Part shown: in pieces, positions 44,750 to 56,283 of the stretch
How positions within the stretch are numbered: the first letter of the stretch is position 1
How the letters are laid out: every line of letters starts with the position of its first letter
Origin: Neoceratodus forsteri
Lineage: Eukaryota > Chordata > Ceratodontiformes > Ceratodontidae
Direction of reading: 5' to 3'
Length of the DNA stretch: 64,000 bases
Assembly (NCBI GenBank): GCA_016271365.2
Contig: CM028131.1
Location: 167,156,501-167,220,500 of the forward strand
The notes under the pieces: generated by a model
Databases searched by the model: none
What the model saw: the letters and a program-made list of their open reading frames with translations, nothing else
What the model was told of the DNA's origin: nothing
Program-made: the position numbers and the translations under genes

Positions 44750-45165
44750 CTGTACCTTGATCCAGTGATAGGTTATAGAAAAAGATTAGAGGCCCTGCCA
44801 GTACTTCAGTAATTTCATAAAGATATCTGGGATGCAAATTATCAGGACCTCCAGATTTATTGACATCTACTTTTTTTTTTTTGATAATACCTTTTGTTGT
44901 GTAATGGGTATAATATTCTGCTAATTTTCAATACTGAAATTTGTATGTGTAATACTGAGATTCAAATCTCTATCTTGAAATATATTGGAGAAATGTTAAT
45001 TAATTCTTTTAGCCATTAGAATTTCATCTTTTCTGACTTGGTCTCCTACGTGGAGTGGAGTGGACCAGTCTTTTCTTGTCCTCCCTTAAGACATCCCACA
45101 TACTTATAAATTATTTTTTTTTGTTGTTGTCCTTTGTTAATGTGGCTAATTTCTATTCCTCTTCT
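44750..45165 (-). pseudogene. CR1-A ORF2, linker to RT start piece
   Basis: Minus-strand KKVDVNKSGGPDNLHPRYL and PLIFFYNLSLDQGTV (44750-44880) match the conserved D-K-x-x-G-P-D-x-I-H-P-R block of CR1 reverse transcriptase. A decayed linker follows upstream to about 45165, where CR1-C begins. Confidence 0.75.
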
Positions 45166-45169
45166 GCTT

Positions 45170-47640
45170 TACTTTGTACGTTATACTTTGTACTTTGTAT
45201 GACAGGACAGAATTAGACCTTGGCCCATCTAGTCCACCTCCCCCCACACTCCATGAGGGGCAGGTTTCAATACCCCTAATAACTGTCAAGAGCTTTTTTG
45301 AATTTATTAAACTCTGTAATGACAACAACATTTTTGGGAGTTTATTCCATACTGCCACAGATCTCAAAGTAAATAAGTTGTCACGTCTATTTGTATTTGT
45401 CATAGGGAGTTCAAATTTGCTATTATGGGATGTTAGGTTTTGGCCCCTGCTATATGGTGTGATGCCACATGCATTCATTAGTGTTTTATATTTTAGAATA
45501 TTGTGAAAAGGAGGCAATCCATTCTAAGTCTTTTGATTTCTAGAGGCATTAAATTGAGGTGTTGTAGCCTGGTATGGTAGGATAAATTCGACAAACTGGG
45601 AATCAGCTTGGTGACCTAACTCTGCACTCTCTCAACAAGGTCAATTTCTTGTCTACAACTGGGAGACCAATAAGAAGATGCATAATCAAGATGGAGGCAA
45701 AAACAGTTTTGATAGAGAATAAGAATGCTGTGCTCGTCACAGGATATAAATAATCTTTTTATAATATTTATAATTTTATTTGCTTTTTTAGACAATGGAC
45801 TTCATTTGTAATCTGTGTTTTAAAGTATTGCCTATTACTATGCCTAGATTTTTTTCAGATTCTACTGTCCCTGTCAGAACACAGTCTACATAATATGAAT
45901 GTAGTGGATTAGTTTTACCTTAATGCAAAACAGCACATGTGTCTATATTTAGCTCCATATTGTTTTTTTTACACAATTTAGAAATATTATGTAGATTATT
46001 CTGAAGGTATAGATGTTTAGATGGAAGGTCAACCTCATCAGCAAGTTTAGTATCATCTGCAAATTTTATGATGTTTGATGTTATACCATGTTGTAGGTCA
46101 AAGATGAAACAATTTAACAGGAAAGGGCCCAAAACTGAGCCCTGTGGAGCACCACTCATGACTCTGACTGTAGGTGATACTTTGGCTTGAAGTCTAACCT
46201 GCTGTTTTCTATCATTTAACCATGAGCTGACCCATGCTGCAAGATGGGGGCTGTATGACATGTTGGTTAATTTATTTATAAGTAGTTTATGAGAAACTTT
46301 GTCAAAAGGTTTTTTCAAATCTAGCATTATGATGTCACATGGTTTGTCAGCATCCAAGTTTTTGGTAGCAGTTTCATAGAAAGCTAAGAGACTTGTAAAA
46401 CATTATCTCCCCTGTTTGAACCATGCTGTGTATCAATAAGTCCCATTTTTACAGTTTCTTCCTTGAACCTATGTTTGATCAAAGTCTCTAACAACTTATA
46501 GGGAACAGATGTTAGACTTATTGGACAATAGTTTTCAGGCAGTAGTTTATTACCTTTTTTTAAATATCAGGCATACAATCACTATTTTTCATTCAGATGG
46601 TATTTCACTGTGTAATATAGATTTATTTAACAGAATAATGGTGTACTAATACTGGATGCTAGGTTTTTTTAAATATTTTGGATCAATACCATCTTTACCA
46701 GGTGAAGCATGTGGTTTACATTTGTTAATAACCTCTTGTATTTCATTGCTTGTAAATATTTTAATATAATTTTGGTTAATATTATTTTTGGTGTTTATAG
46801 TATCCTTACTATTTAATACTGTTGAAAAATAGTTATTTAGAACCATTGCCATTTCAGTGGGGTCATTAATCATATTACCATTAACGGTTAAAGAGGACTT
46901 TGAGTTTTTGACTTTACTTAAAAGATTCATGTATGAGAAGAAGGCTTTATTAGTATCCTTTTTCATGGCAATTCTGAACTCTAGATTCTGCTTTTCAACC
47001 TTAATTAATTTTTTAGCTTTCAGTACATATCATTTGCATTTTTTGGCTTCTTTTTTATAAATTTATTTTCTTCTAGCTGTTCTAGTCATACTGTATTTTC
47101 TATATGTGCTTTGTCTTTTTTTATCGTTTTTTAATTCCATGGTTAAACCAATATGGGATTCTTCCTTTTTGGTCATATTTCGTAATTAGTGGTACATGTT
47201 GTTCGATTACCTTTTTCCGTTACTAACTAATTGTTCCAGGTTTTTATTTGTAACAATACCTATAAATTGGTATTCCACTGGATTAGTACCAATGTTATCA
47301 TTCCAATTAATTTTAGGAAAGTTAAACTCTCCCATCATTATACAGTTGCCTGTGACATCATTGTTTTCTATAATGTCAAGAAAACCTGCATTTTCAATTA
47401 CATTAAGAGTAGGTGTTTGATAGCATAATCCAACAATTAATTTTTTTAATTTTAGTTTGTATAGTAACCTAAACCTATTGATTTCAGAGGCCTTCAGGTC
47501 AGATGAAACTAATTCCTGAGCTCTCAAATGAGTTGCTATATACAGTGCAACCTGCCCCCCCCCCCACACACCTTTCTCTGATCTTTCTTTATGGAACATG
47601 TCATAACCAGAGATGTCTTCCACCCACTCTTCTTTTTTGA
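45170..47640 (-). pseudogene. CR1-C ORF2: endonuclease and reverse transcriptase
   Basis: Minus strand, from the 5' side: VWGGGQVALYIATHL with NCIMMGEFNFPKINWN (endonuclease, 47290-47560), KKDTNKAFFSYMNLLSKVK and LNNYFSTVLNSKD (46800-46966), KPHASPGKDGIDPKYL (46670-46720), DIIMLDLKKPFDKVSHKLL (46270-46335), GAPQGSVLGPFLLNCF and IIKFADDTKLADEVD (46020-46165). It ends with the C-terminal RRDNLFTLRSVAVWNKLP (45330-45385). FADD is intact. Several stops and frameshifts, but blocks are in order. AT-rich codon use sets it apart from CR1-B and CR1-D, so it is a different CR1 subfamily. Confidence 0.85.
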
Positions 47641-47950
47641 ACTAGGTTTCAGTTATACCACATATATCTATTTGGCCAGTTACCAGAGTATATTTTAGCT
47701 TGTCCACTTTGTTTTTAAGGCTTCTGGAATTCAATAACAGTGTATTAATCTGTCCCCTGTTGTGAAGTGTTTTAGTTGGTTGTTTGTTTATTTTTTGTGT
47801 CATGTTAGCTAGAATATTTTATGTTGTTCATCCCCCCCCCAACAAGTTTAAATGGTCAGATTCCATGGCTGTTTTTATTATACTGGCCAACATATGACCC
47901 CCTTTCTTATTTAAATGTAAACCATTTTGACTATAAAGCTGGTTCTACTG
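47641..47950 (-). pseudogene. CR1-C ORF1, C-terminal esterase end
   Basis: The minus strand near 47880-47945 reads SQNGLHLNKKGGHMLA, the C-terminal catalytic block (D-G-x-H-L in the family; here N for D) of the SGNH-type esterase of CR1 ORF1. The rest of ORF1 resumes at 62605, across the insertion. Confidence 0.65.
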
Positions 47951-48059
47951 ATAGAAATGGTTACACATTATTTTAAGTGTCCTTAACTACACTGAAACTA
48001 TTGTATAACTACAATGTAACTATTATGTAACTTCTGTGTAGTTACATGTGACTACAATG

Positions 48060-48960
48060 TAGTAAACTAGTTTCACATTCATTGTTTAGTGTAGTTACAC
48101 AATTGGCATAAACTGGTAATTTCCACAATTACTGTTGCAACAGCTGTTACATGTGTAGTTACTCTTCCAGCATAAATCAATTTTTCTGTTGCACTTTGTA
48201 ATGGCTGTTACATATGTGGTTACACTTCCAGCATAAATTGATTTGTGCCAAAAGAGAGACAGTTGTGGTTGCATGTGTAACTACCACATCATGCAATTTG
48301 CATAACTACAGACCAGGAAGGGTCCCTACTTGTGTATCCTTCACCACTCACCACCACTCCACACAGTAGATTGGCAGTAAAGCGTATGGTATGTAGCCAT
48401 GCCCCACCCCAGCCACCCACCTAGGCCATAGAAGGCCAGGAGTGTGGGTACAGAAGATGTGTGGTTCAATGCCACAGAAGCAGCACATTTCTTAGTAATT
48501 ACAGCATTGTTACAAACCAAGAAGTAATTATACAAATTATTTTATTGTATAAGTAACTAATGTACAGTAGTTGTATAGCAATTAAGAATAATTGATTTCT
48601 GAAGGAAAGCATACATCAGAACTACAGCATTGACATTCAGTGTAAGTATATAGTAGTTACACCCTTCTTTGTGTGTTTTATTTTAAGTGGCAGTTTCTGC
48701 GTACCTACTTTTCTAATACATGTTAGTCATTAACTGTGGAAACAATGACACAGAAGCAGCACATTCCATAGCAACTGTAGTACAGCACTGTTACACCCTT
48801 CTTCTTACACTGTATTTTAAGTGTCTGTTTCTGTGTACTTACTTTGTAAGTACATGTTAGCAAGGCATTAACTGTAGAAACAATGCCACAGAAGCAGTAC
48901 ATTCCATAGTAACTACAGCACTGTTGAAAGGCAATAAACAATTATGTATATTAATGATTT
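48060..48960. repeat. Internal repeats of the 8-bp-TSD element, left side
   Basis: Units with TTACACTTCCAGCATAAAT occur at about 48160-48310 (two copies, spacing about 60 bp) and again at 61840-61925 in the same orientation. A second repeat with ACAATGCCACAGAAGCAG occurs near 48463, 48747 and 48880 (the last two about 135 bp apart). A copy of the left-end sequence (TTTTAAGTGTC) recurs at 49144. Confidence 0.7.
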
Positions 48961-49010
48961 GTTATTGTATAGCAATTTACAATGTTAGATTGCTTGTTTA
49001 TTTTTAGTTC

Positions 49011-49125
49011 TTTTTTTTTTTGGTTGCACAATATACAAGTGGTGGCTCTTGGATTCAAACCCAGTTCTCCAGGTTTGAGGGAAGTGTTTTTAAACATTAC
49101 GCTATACTGCAGTAGCTTCAAGAGA
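49011..49125 (-). mobile_element. tRNA-derived SINE, short
   Basis: On the minus strand, A box TAGCGTAATGT (49094-49104), B box GGTTTGAATCC (49051-49061), and an A run at the 3' end (T run 49011-49020 on the plus strand). The length of about 115 bp and the box spacing fit a tRNA-headed SINE. It is inserted in the 8-bp-TSD element. Confidence 0.65.
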
Positions 49126-49384
49126 GAGTGATTTCTGAAGGATAATTTTAAGTGTCACTAACTACACTGTAACTACTGTATAACTACACTGTAACTGCAC
49201 TAAGTAGTTTTAACTAGTTTCACAATGCGTAGTGTACACTTACATAATTTTAAATGTGCTGCTTCTGAAAGATTGACCCAGAACTCTATTGCACCCACAC
49301 CCCTGTCCTGCTGCTGCCCAGGTGGGTGGGTGGTTGGGGGTGGTGCATGGGCTTACCTTCAGTAACAGTCCTAATTCTTCTGTA

Positions 49385-49830
49385 CCAAAGACTAAACTGT
49401 TCCATTGTACAATGCTGAACAGTTATCGTAAGTCTGATTGTACATTATGTATATTGCACCCACACTTCAGTTGCTACTCTATTGTGTTACAATTGTATTC
49501 TTGCACTTAATTGTACCTAGCTGTACTCAATTTAAGATTGTTACTGTAATATTGTATTACATGATGGCATACTTTATTGTGAAATTGTAATCTTAAGAAG
49601 GACAGCTTTGACAAACAGATCCTATGGTCAAAACAATTACTCTCCTGTCAAAAAATAAAGCGTTTATCTATCTAATATATTCAATGTATTCTGTTTCCTT
49701 TACCTTTCTCTGTTAATGTAAGTGTATTGTCTGTATTACCTATGTACCATCTTTATGGACTGGATCATGGCTGAAAATGGTCCACTGAATCAGTGCACCT
49801 ACCTGGTAAACAAGCAAACAAACAAACAAC
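49385..49830. repeat. Left arm of an inverted repeat (partner 57962-58240)
   Basis: The sequence from TGTACAATGCTGAACAGT to CAGTGCACCTA recurs reverse-complemented at 57962-58240. Markers include TACTCTATTGT, TATTCAATGTATTCT and TGTACCATCTTTATGG. A segment at about 49528-49676 is absent from the partner. Its end TAAAGCGTTTATCTATCTA resembles a short LINE 3' tail inserted later. Confidence 0.8.
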
Positions 49831-50110
49831 CAATAAAAAAATAACACTGATCTGCTGTGTGGAGTTATGGTGGGTGATGCCAGATACACATGCCTGGATG
49901 CCTCCTTAGCCATCATATGCTCTTTCCAATAGCTGAATGAAGTTGCAGCCATGGCACCATCATTCACAGCAAGCTACCACAACCCCTGACTACACCATGA
50001 GGGTTGGGGCATGGTGGTGAAGACTTGAATGCAACGACAAAGGAAGAATCCCTGCATGTTTACCTGGTATCACCCACCATTACTCCACACAGTAGATATG
50101 TGTTTACCAG
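49800..50110. repeat. Hairpin at the centre of the inverted repeat
   Basis: CCTGGTAAACA (49799) pairs with TGTTTACCAGG (50102). Inside, CTGTGTGGAGTTATGGTGGG (49853) pairs with CCCACCATTACTCCACACAG (50075), and further inward similar pairing continues. CR1-E is inserted at its right edge. Confidence 0.75.
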
Positions 50111-50684
50111 GGAGGCTGTAAGGGAGGTGGGGGTGGTGGGCCCACTGGCAGGGAGTAACCACCAATCTGTGTGGTTCATTCTCAACATTGGCAGGGAGGC
50201 GGTTGGTACAGGGATGAGGGTGGTTGACTTCAGAAAGGCTGACTTCAACAAAATGGGTGAAATCTTAAAACAGTACCTGGCAGGAATTCAATCTCACTGG
50301 GATGCAAACCAGAAATGGGGAAAAAAATTACATTGGGGCTTGTGAAGGCTGTTGGGACCTGAACCAAACTGCAGATCAAGAAAGGAAGATCTAAGAAGTC
50401 AAGCTGGATGAGTAGGGAAGTGTTATATAAGGTGAAGACAGAAAAAGCATCATTCCATACATACAAGAATTGGGGACATAGGGATGATACATGAGGAAGT
50501 CCAGAAATGTGACTAAGGGTGTTAGAGTAGCTAAAGCCTCCAGGAAAATGAGGCTGGCTCACGGAATCAAAAATGGGGAAAAGGACTTCTTCTGACACAT
50601 TAGGGAAATAAGGAGCTGCAAGGATCATATAGTGCAGATCGAGAAGGACGGGGTGAGCAGGAGCAAAACAGGCAGAAGCACTAA
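50110..50684 (+). pseudogene. CR1-E ORF2, endonuclease end and linker
   Basis: Plus-strand blocks: GSNHQSVWFILN (50150-50190, the S-D-H region with N for D), VVDFRKADFNKMGEIL (50220-50268), KASRKMRLAHGIKNGEKDFF (50530-50595), HIREIRSCKDHIV (50597-50635), then the start of the AEALN block. Frames shift between blocks. Confidence 0.75.
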
Positions 50685-50795
50685 ACAGAAACATAGAAAC
50701 ATAGACTTTGATGGCAGATAAGGACCACTTGGCCCACCCAGTCTGCCCATTTCCCTACCTACTGGATAAGCTGCAGATTCTAGTTAACCAACAGC

Positions 50796-53593
50796 CTACT
50801 TCCTGCAACCCCCAACTATAATTGTCTTGTGTCTGTCCCAAGCATGTTTGAATTCCCCCACTGTTTTAGACCCAATGACCTCCTCAGGAAGGCTATTCCA
50901 TGTATCCACCACTCTCTCTGTGAAAAAAAAATTCCTCACATTACCCCTGAGCCGTCCCCCGTCTAACTTTAAATTGTGTCCCCTTGTTCTTACACATCTC
51001 TTTTTCTGAAAGGTGCTACCCTCCTGGACTTTGTTGATTTCCTTAAGGTACTTGAACGTTTCTAGCATGTCCCCCCTGTCCCTCCTTTCATCAAGAGTAT
51101 ACATATTAAGCTCTCTCAGTCTCTCATCATATGGCTTCTATTGCAGACCCTGCACCATTTTAGTTGCCCTCCTCTGGGCTGCTTCCATTCTGTCTATGTC
51201 CTTGCGTAGATAAGGTCTCCAAAACTGCACACAGTACTCCAGATGGAGTCTCACCAACTGTCTGTACAAAGGGATAACCACTTCCCTTTTTCTACTTGTG
51301 ATGCCCCTTCCTATGCATCCCAGTATCCCCCTGGCTCTCCTTACCGACTTTTCACATTGCTTACCCACCTTCAGGTCATCTGATATGACTAACCCCAGGT
51401 CCCTTTCCATTTTTGTTGTTGTTAGTACCTCCCCTGCTATTGACTACTCTGCTCCTGGGTTTTTGTTTCTCAGGTGCATTACCTTGCACTTCTTTGTATT
51501 GAATCTAAGTTGCCACATGTCTGACCATTCCTCTAACCTTGCCAAGTCCCTTATCTTTTCTACCCCCCCTTGTGTATCAACTCTATTACAGATCTTTGCG
51601 TCATCTGCAAAGAGGCATACCTTTCCCTCCAGACCCTCTGCAATGTCACCTATAAAGATGTTAAAGAGGACTGGACCCAGTACTGAGCCCTGAGGTACTC
51701 CACTAGTAACCCCCCTTTCTCTGGAATGTGTTCCATTCACTGTTACCTTCTGTGTCCTGTTGTGCAGCCAGTTTGCTACCCAGGCTACCACCCTGGGACC
51801 CACTCCCAGGCTGGCTAACTTGATTATTAATCTTTTGTGCGGGACTGTGTCAAATGCCTTGCTAAAGTCTAGGTAGGCCATATCCACAGCCCCTACCTGG
51901 TCTATTACTTTGGTCACTCAGATGAAGAAATCAATTAGATTCATCTGACATGAACTTCCTGCTGTAAATCCATACTACTTTGGGTCCTGTGCCCCGCTGG
52001 CCTCTAGGTACTCAACAATTCTTTCTTTCTGAAGTGATTCCATCATTTTCCCTACCACTGAGGTCAAACTTACAGGTCTGTAGTTTCGTGCTTCTGCCTT
52101 GCTCCCACTTTTGTGAAGGGGAATCATATCTGCCCTCCTCCAGTCCTCAGGTACCACCCCATCCTACCACGATCTGTTAAAAAGCGTGGTCAGTGGTGTC
52201 ACTAGGTCCTCCCTTAGTTCTTTTAGGATTCTGGGGTGAATCCTGTTAGGCCCCATTGCTTTGTCCACCTTGAGTTTTAGGAGTTCTTTCAGGACTCTTT
52301 CTTCTGTGAATGGACTGGTGTCAACCCCCCTACCCAGAGTGCTTCTATTGTCTGGTTTAGGTAACTCCTCCTCATCTTCTTTTGTTAATACTGAGCAAAA
52401 GTATTCATTCAGTATCTCTGCCTTTTCACTGTCTCCCTCTGCCCACCTCCCCTCTCCTTTATTAATCTTCACTATCCCTCCCTTAACCTTTCTATGCTCC
52501 CTAATGTACCTATAAAAGGTTTTATCCCCCTTCTTAACTGAGTTGACAATTTTTTCTTCGGTTTGGGCCTTTGCTAGTCTGACTGCCTTCCCCAATACTT
52601 TCTACTTTAATTGATACAGTTCCCTGTCATGCTCCTTCTGTGATTCCTTATACTTTTTGAATGCAGCCTTTTTCTCCTAAACCTTCCCTGCTACCTCGTT
52701 TGAAACCCATAGTGGTTTTTTACTCCGCTTTGCTTTCTTTATTGGTTTCACACAAAGGCTTGTTGCCTCTATGATGGCAGTTTTGATTTTTCTCCATTGT
52801 TCTTCCACCCCACCTTTTTGGTCATTTGCTAGTGCATTTTTCAGGTATTCACCCATTTTGCCAAAGTCAGCTCTTCTAAAGTCCAGTATCCTTGTTTTTG
52901 TATGGCTTATCTCCATGGTTGTGCTCATTGTGAAGCACACTGTGCAGTGGTCGCTTGTTCCCAGATGTCTACTGACTTCTAAATTTGTGATTCTCTCTCT
53001 CCTTTTGAGAGTACCAGGTCTAATATTGCTCCCTCCCGAGTGGGTTCCAACACTAGCTGTCTAAGGCCTGCCCCCTGCAGGGCATCGAGAATGACCCTGC
53101 TCTTGGATGTGGCTGCAGCACCTGTTATTCAGTTAACATCTGGCATATTCAGGTCCCCCATCAACAGTATCTCCCCTTTTTCAGCCATTTTGAGAATGTC
53201 CTCTATCATTTTGTTGTCCATTTCCTCCCCTTGAGACAGGGGTCTGTATACAATCTCTGTGCGGATTGTGATGCCATTCCCTGTCTCCAAGGTGACCCAA
53301 AGTGCCTCTTGTCCTCCCCCTTTACTTTTTAGTTCTGTAGCTTTGATCCCTTCCCTTATGTATAGAGCTACTCCACCTCCTCTTTTACCTTCCCTGTCCC
53401 TTCTGTAGATTGTGTACCCTGGTATGTTGACATGCCAGTCATGGTTCTCGGTGTACCATGTTTCCGTGACTGCCACAATATCCAGCTGTTCATCTTCCAT
53501 CAGGGCTACTAGCTCAGGAAGCTTCTTTCCCAGACTATCGGCATTGGTCCTCATTGCCCTCCATTTAATGTTGGCTTTATCCTTTTTTCCCAT
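50796..53593 (-). pseudogene. CR1-D ORF2: endonuclease and reverse transcriptase, few breaks
   Basis: Endonuclease: MRTNADSLGKKLPELV, LDIVAVTETWYTENHDW (intact TETW), GGGVALYIREG and ILLMGDLNMPDVN (53129-53593). Linker: KTFYRYIREHRKVKGGIV and LNEYFCSVLTKED. RT: RIHPRILKELREDLVTPL, NYRPVSLTSVVGKMMESL, VDMAYLDFSKAFDTVPHKRL, GVPQGSVLGPVLFNIFIGD and CLFADDAKICNRV (intact FADD, about 51590-51620). The C-terminus has DDLKVGKQCEKSVRRARGIL and VVDTWNSLPEEVIG. RT and C-terminal pieces mostly stay in register, broken by isolated stops (for example at about 52161, 51972, 51918, 51441 and 51135). It is the best-preserved CR1 in the window and not functional as it stands. Confidence 0.9.
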
Positions 53594-53739
53594 CCCTGCT
53601 CTTACTGCCCTTGTCTATTTTTCCATTTACCACTGTCCTGCCCTGTGTTGAGCTCTGTACCTCACTGTTTACCTTACTATCTGCCATGTTTTGTGGGTGG
53701 AGGCCTGAAATTTCCTGCCTTTTATCAGCGCCTCTCCCC

Positions 53740-54660
53740 TTGGCTAGTTTAAAAGCTTGCCAAGGAAGCATTTAAACCTATCACCTTGGAGCTTGTTCCC
53801 TTCATGGACAGATGCAGACCATCATGCCAGTATAGACCTTTATCTCTCCCAGGTGGACTCCCAGTCCCCAATGAAGCCAAAGCCCTGTGCTCTGCACCAG
53901 TTTTGCAACCATTCATTAAACTGCATGGTGTGCAGTACCCTAGCCTCATTCCTGCCATGGACTAGTAGCACCTCTGAGAAGGTTACCGTGCTTGCTACCC
54001 ATCTGAGGCCCCTCCCCAACTCCACAAATTCATTCTGCACCCATGCCTAGCTAGGTCATTTGTCCCAAGGTGGACTATGATATCTAGTTCCCTCTCCTGT
54101 GATGCTGCTTCTGCAAACCTGAGGATTTCGCTTCCTGTCCCTCCAAGCCATGGCACCAGGCAGGCACCTTACTTCCTTCTCCTCTCCCTTTCCCAGGTTT
54201 ACCCCACTAACAATTGAGTCCCCTATCAGAAGCTGTTTCCATCCCCTGTGGTGTCCCTTGCCACCCTTTTGTGGGTCTCCCTTGTGGATGTCCTCAGCTT
54301 TCTTCTGGGTCTCAACTGAGGATGCCATCATAGAGGAACCTTGCTCTGCCAGAATGGCATATGATTTGTGAAGAGCTACAACTAGGGGGCTTCACCTCTG
54401 GTCCACCACCCGCACCCTCCCAGAACCCACTGTGGTCCAACTGCTCTTCATACTTGGCAAACCTCTGAGGCAGTGGTTGTGGCAGTGGTGCTCTTTGAAA
54501 GGGGGAGGCCTCCTTAGTCCTTGCTAGATCAGCCTGGAGGTGGGCAACCTCCTCCCTCAGAGGTGACAGTTGCCTGCAAATAGGACAGCAACGTAGTTTC
54601 CAGAATGTCTCCCAGAAAACTGCTGGCCCAGAGCCAGTGCATTGCACCCCTCCCCACATG
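53740..54660 (-). pseudogene. CR1-D ORF1: zinc-binding/coiled-coil and esterase domains
   Basis: Minus strand: an N-terminal cysteine motif CCPICRQLSPLREEVAHLQ leading into a likely coiled coil (near 54530-54600), then LIGDSIVSGVNLGKGEEK (the GDS nucleophile block of an SGNH esterase, near 54190-54235) and VRCLPGAMAWRD. Next come VTFSEVLLVHGRN (about 53960-54000), FNEWLQNWCRAQGFGFIGD and the C-terminal HDGLHLSMKG block with the catalytic Asp and His (53800-53860). This is the known domain order of CR1 ORF1. Frames shift between the three parts. Confidence 0.8.
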
Positions 54661-54971
54661 TCCCTTATTATTATTTGTGGGAGTGTACCTACCCTTTTTG
54701 CACTGTGCTGGGTTATTAAGAATATGACAGTTCTGCACCAAGACCTGTTGAGGAGGTGATGTCAGAACTCTGGCTATAAAGGAAATGCCATGCCTGGGAG
54801 GGGTGTGTGTGGGTAGGGTGGGTGGGTAGTCCACAGCCACTGGTGACTGTTAGAAACAATCAAATACACAACTGCTCCACCACCCTGGTAAGTATTGCCC
54901 TTTATAGGACTTCAACTAACACCACAATTTACTAGACCACGTCTCCTGCACAAATCACTCTACTGAGTCCA
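54661..54971 (-). promoter_or_regulatory. CR1-D 5' untranslated region proximal to ORF1
   Basis: Lies between ORF1 and the first full monomer. On the minus strand a TATAAA lies at 54901-54906. Its outer end (CAGGGATAAAAAC at 54970) blends into the monomer start. A promoter role is inference only. Confidence 0.4.
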
Positions 54972-56283
54972 GGGATAAAAACTAACTCACTCCTCAGCCA
55001 GCACACTTTTAAAATGTTGCAAAAATATCCTTCCAAATCCTAGGTCTCAACCCCATAAATCAAGCAAATTCAGTTGTATCTCACTCCCTCTGGTTTTAAA
55101 ATTACTACACTTTTAATGGAATCCGGCAATTCTCTGCTTAATGCCAATAAGGAAAAAAAATGAAACTTTTTGTAGAAAGCGTAGCTCCCTTTCTTTACAA
55201 GTATTATGCCTTACCAGGTTTCCAGGTCATAAATGGAGTTATAGTTTGTTCTTTGCAGTGTAGCAAGGTTCTCAGCTTCCACAGACACATCAAAGTTAGA
55301 CTGACTGGCTTCTAACTGTGAAGGATGCCTAAGACAGCAGTGCTGAAACCCCACCCAGAGCCAACTGATTGACAAGTGACACCTGTGATGTAAGCAGGCC
55401 TTTCAATGCAAGCAGTCTGCTATATCTGATTTCAATACACAAAATCTTTCAGTGAAACCAGGGATGAAAACTTAACTTCTCAGCCAGCAGGACACTTTTA
55501 AAATGTTGCAAAAATATCCTTCCAAATCCTAGGTCTCAACCCCAACAATCAAGCAAATTCAGTTGTATCTCACTCCCTCTGGTTAAAAAATTACTACACT
55601 TTTAATGGAATCCGGCAATTCTCTGCTTAATACCAATAAGGAAAAAAAATGAAACTTTTTGTAGAAAACGTAGCTCCCTTTCTTTACAAGTATTATGTCT
55701 TACAAGGTTTCCACGTCCTAAATGAAGTTATAGTTTGTTCTTTGCAGTGTAGCAAGGTTCTCAGCTTCCATAGACAAATCAAAGTAAGACTGACTGGCTT
55801 CTAACTGTGGAGGATGCCTAAGACAGCAGTGATGAAACCCCACCCAGAGCCAATTGATTGACTAGTGACACCTGTGATGTAAGCAGGCCTTTCAATGTAG
55901 GCAGTCTGCTATGTCTGATTTCAATACACAAAATCTTTCAGTGAAACCAGGGATGAAAACTTAACTTCTCAGCCAGCAGAACACTTTTAAAATGTTGCAA
56001 AAATATCCTTCCAAATCCTAGGTCTCAACCCCAATAATCAAACAAATTCAGTTGTATCTCACTCCCTCTGGTTATAAAATTACTACACTTTTAATGGAAT
56101 GCGACAATTCTCTGCTTAACACCAATAAGGAGAACAAAAATGAAACTTTTGTAGAAAGCGTAGCTCCCTGTCTTTACAAGTATTATGCCTTACCAGGTTT
56201 CCACATCCTAAATGGATTTATAGTTTGTTCTTTGCAGTGTAGCAAAGTTCTCAGCTTCCAAAGACAAATCAAAGTCAGACTGA
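54972..56283 (-). repeat. 489-bp tandem monomers (2.7 copies) at the 5' side of CR1-D
   Basis: GGGATRAAAAC starts at 54972, 55461 and 55950, exactly 489 bp apart both times. The third copy stops at about 56283 inside GACTGACT. Copies are very similar by eye, with scattered substitutions and small indels. The monomer has no ORF. With CR1-D on the minus strand, these monomers lie upstream of ORF1 and the outermost is the truncated one. Confidence 0.95.

Larger units (their letters stand above)
36100..45165 (-). mobile_element. CR1-A: LINE split into three pieces by two large insertions
   Basis: Minus-strand CR1 coding blocks lie at 36240-36943, 40763-41265 and 44750-45165. They join in reading order. 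The piece ending FYNLSLDQGTV (44750) continues with PELMQAHVT (41265). The piece ending FNIFVS (about 40768) continues with NDIHMN (36943). The intervening DNA (36944-40762 and 41266-44749) is therefore inserted. The 5' end is lost or lies beyond CR1-C. Approximate left end. Confidence 0.85.
50685..56283 (-). mobile_element. CR1-D: nearly full-length CR1 with tandem monomers at its 5' side
   Basis: The 3' end is at 50685-50720 (plus-strand CAGAAACATAGAAACATAG, then GATGGCAGATAAGGACC). ORF2 is at about 50796-53593 and ORF1 at about 53740-54660. An untranslated 5' region reaches about 54971, then 2.7 monomers of 489 bp extend to 56283. CR1-E coding sequence resumes at once on the far side, so the whole 5.6 kb behaves as one inserted unit. 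Confidence 0.8.
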
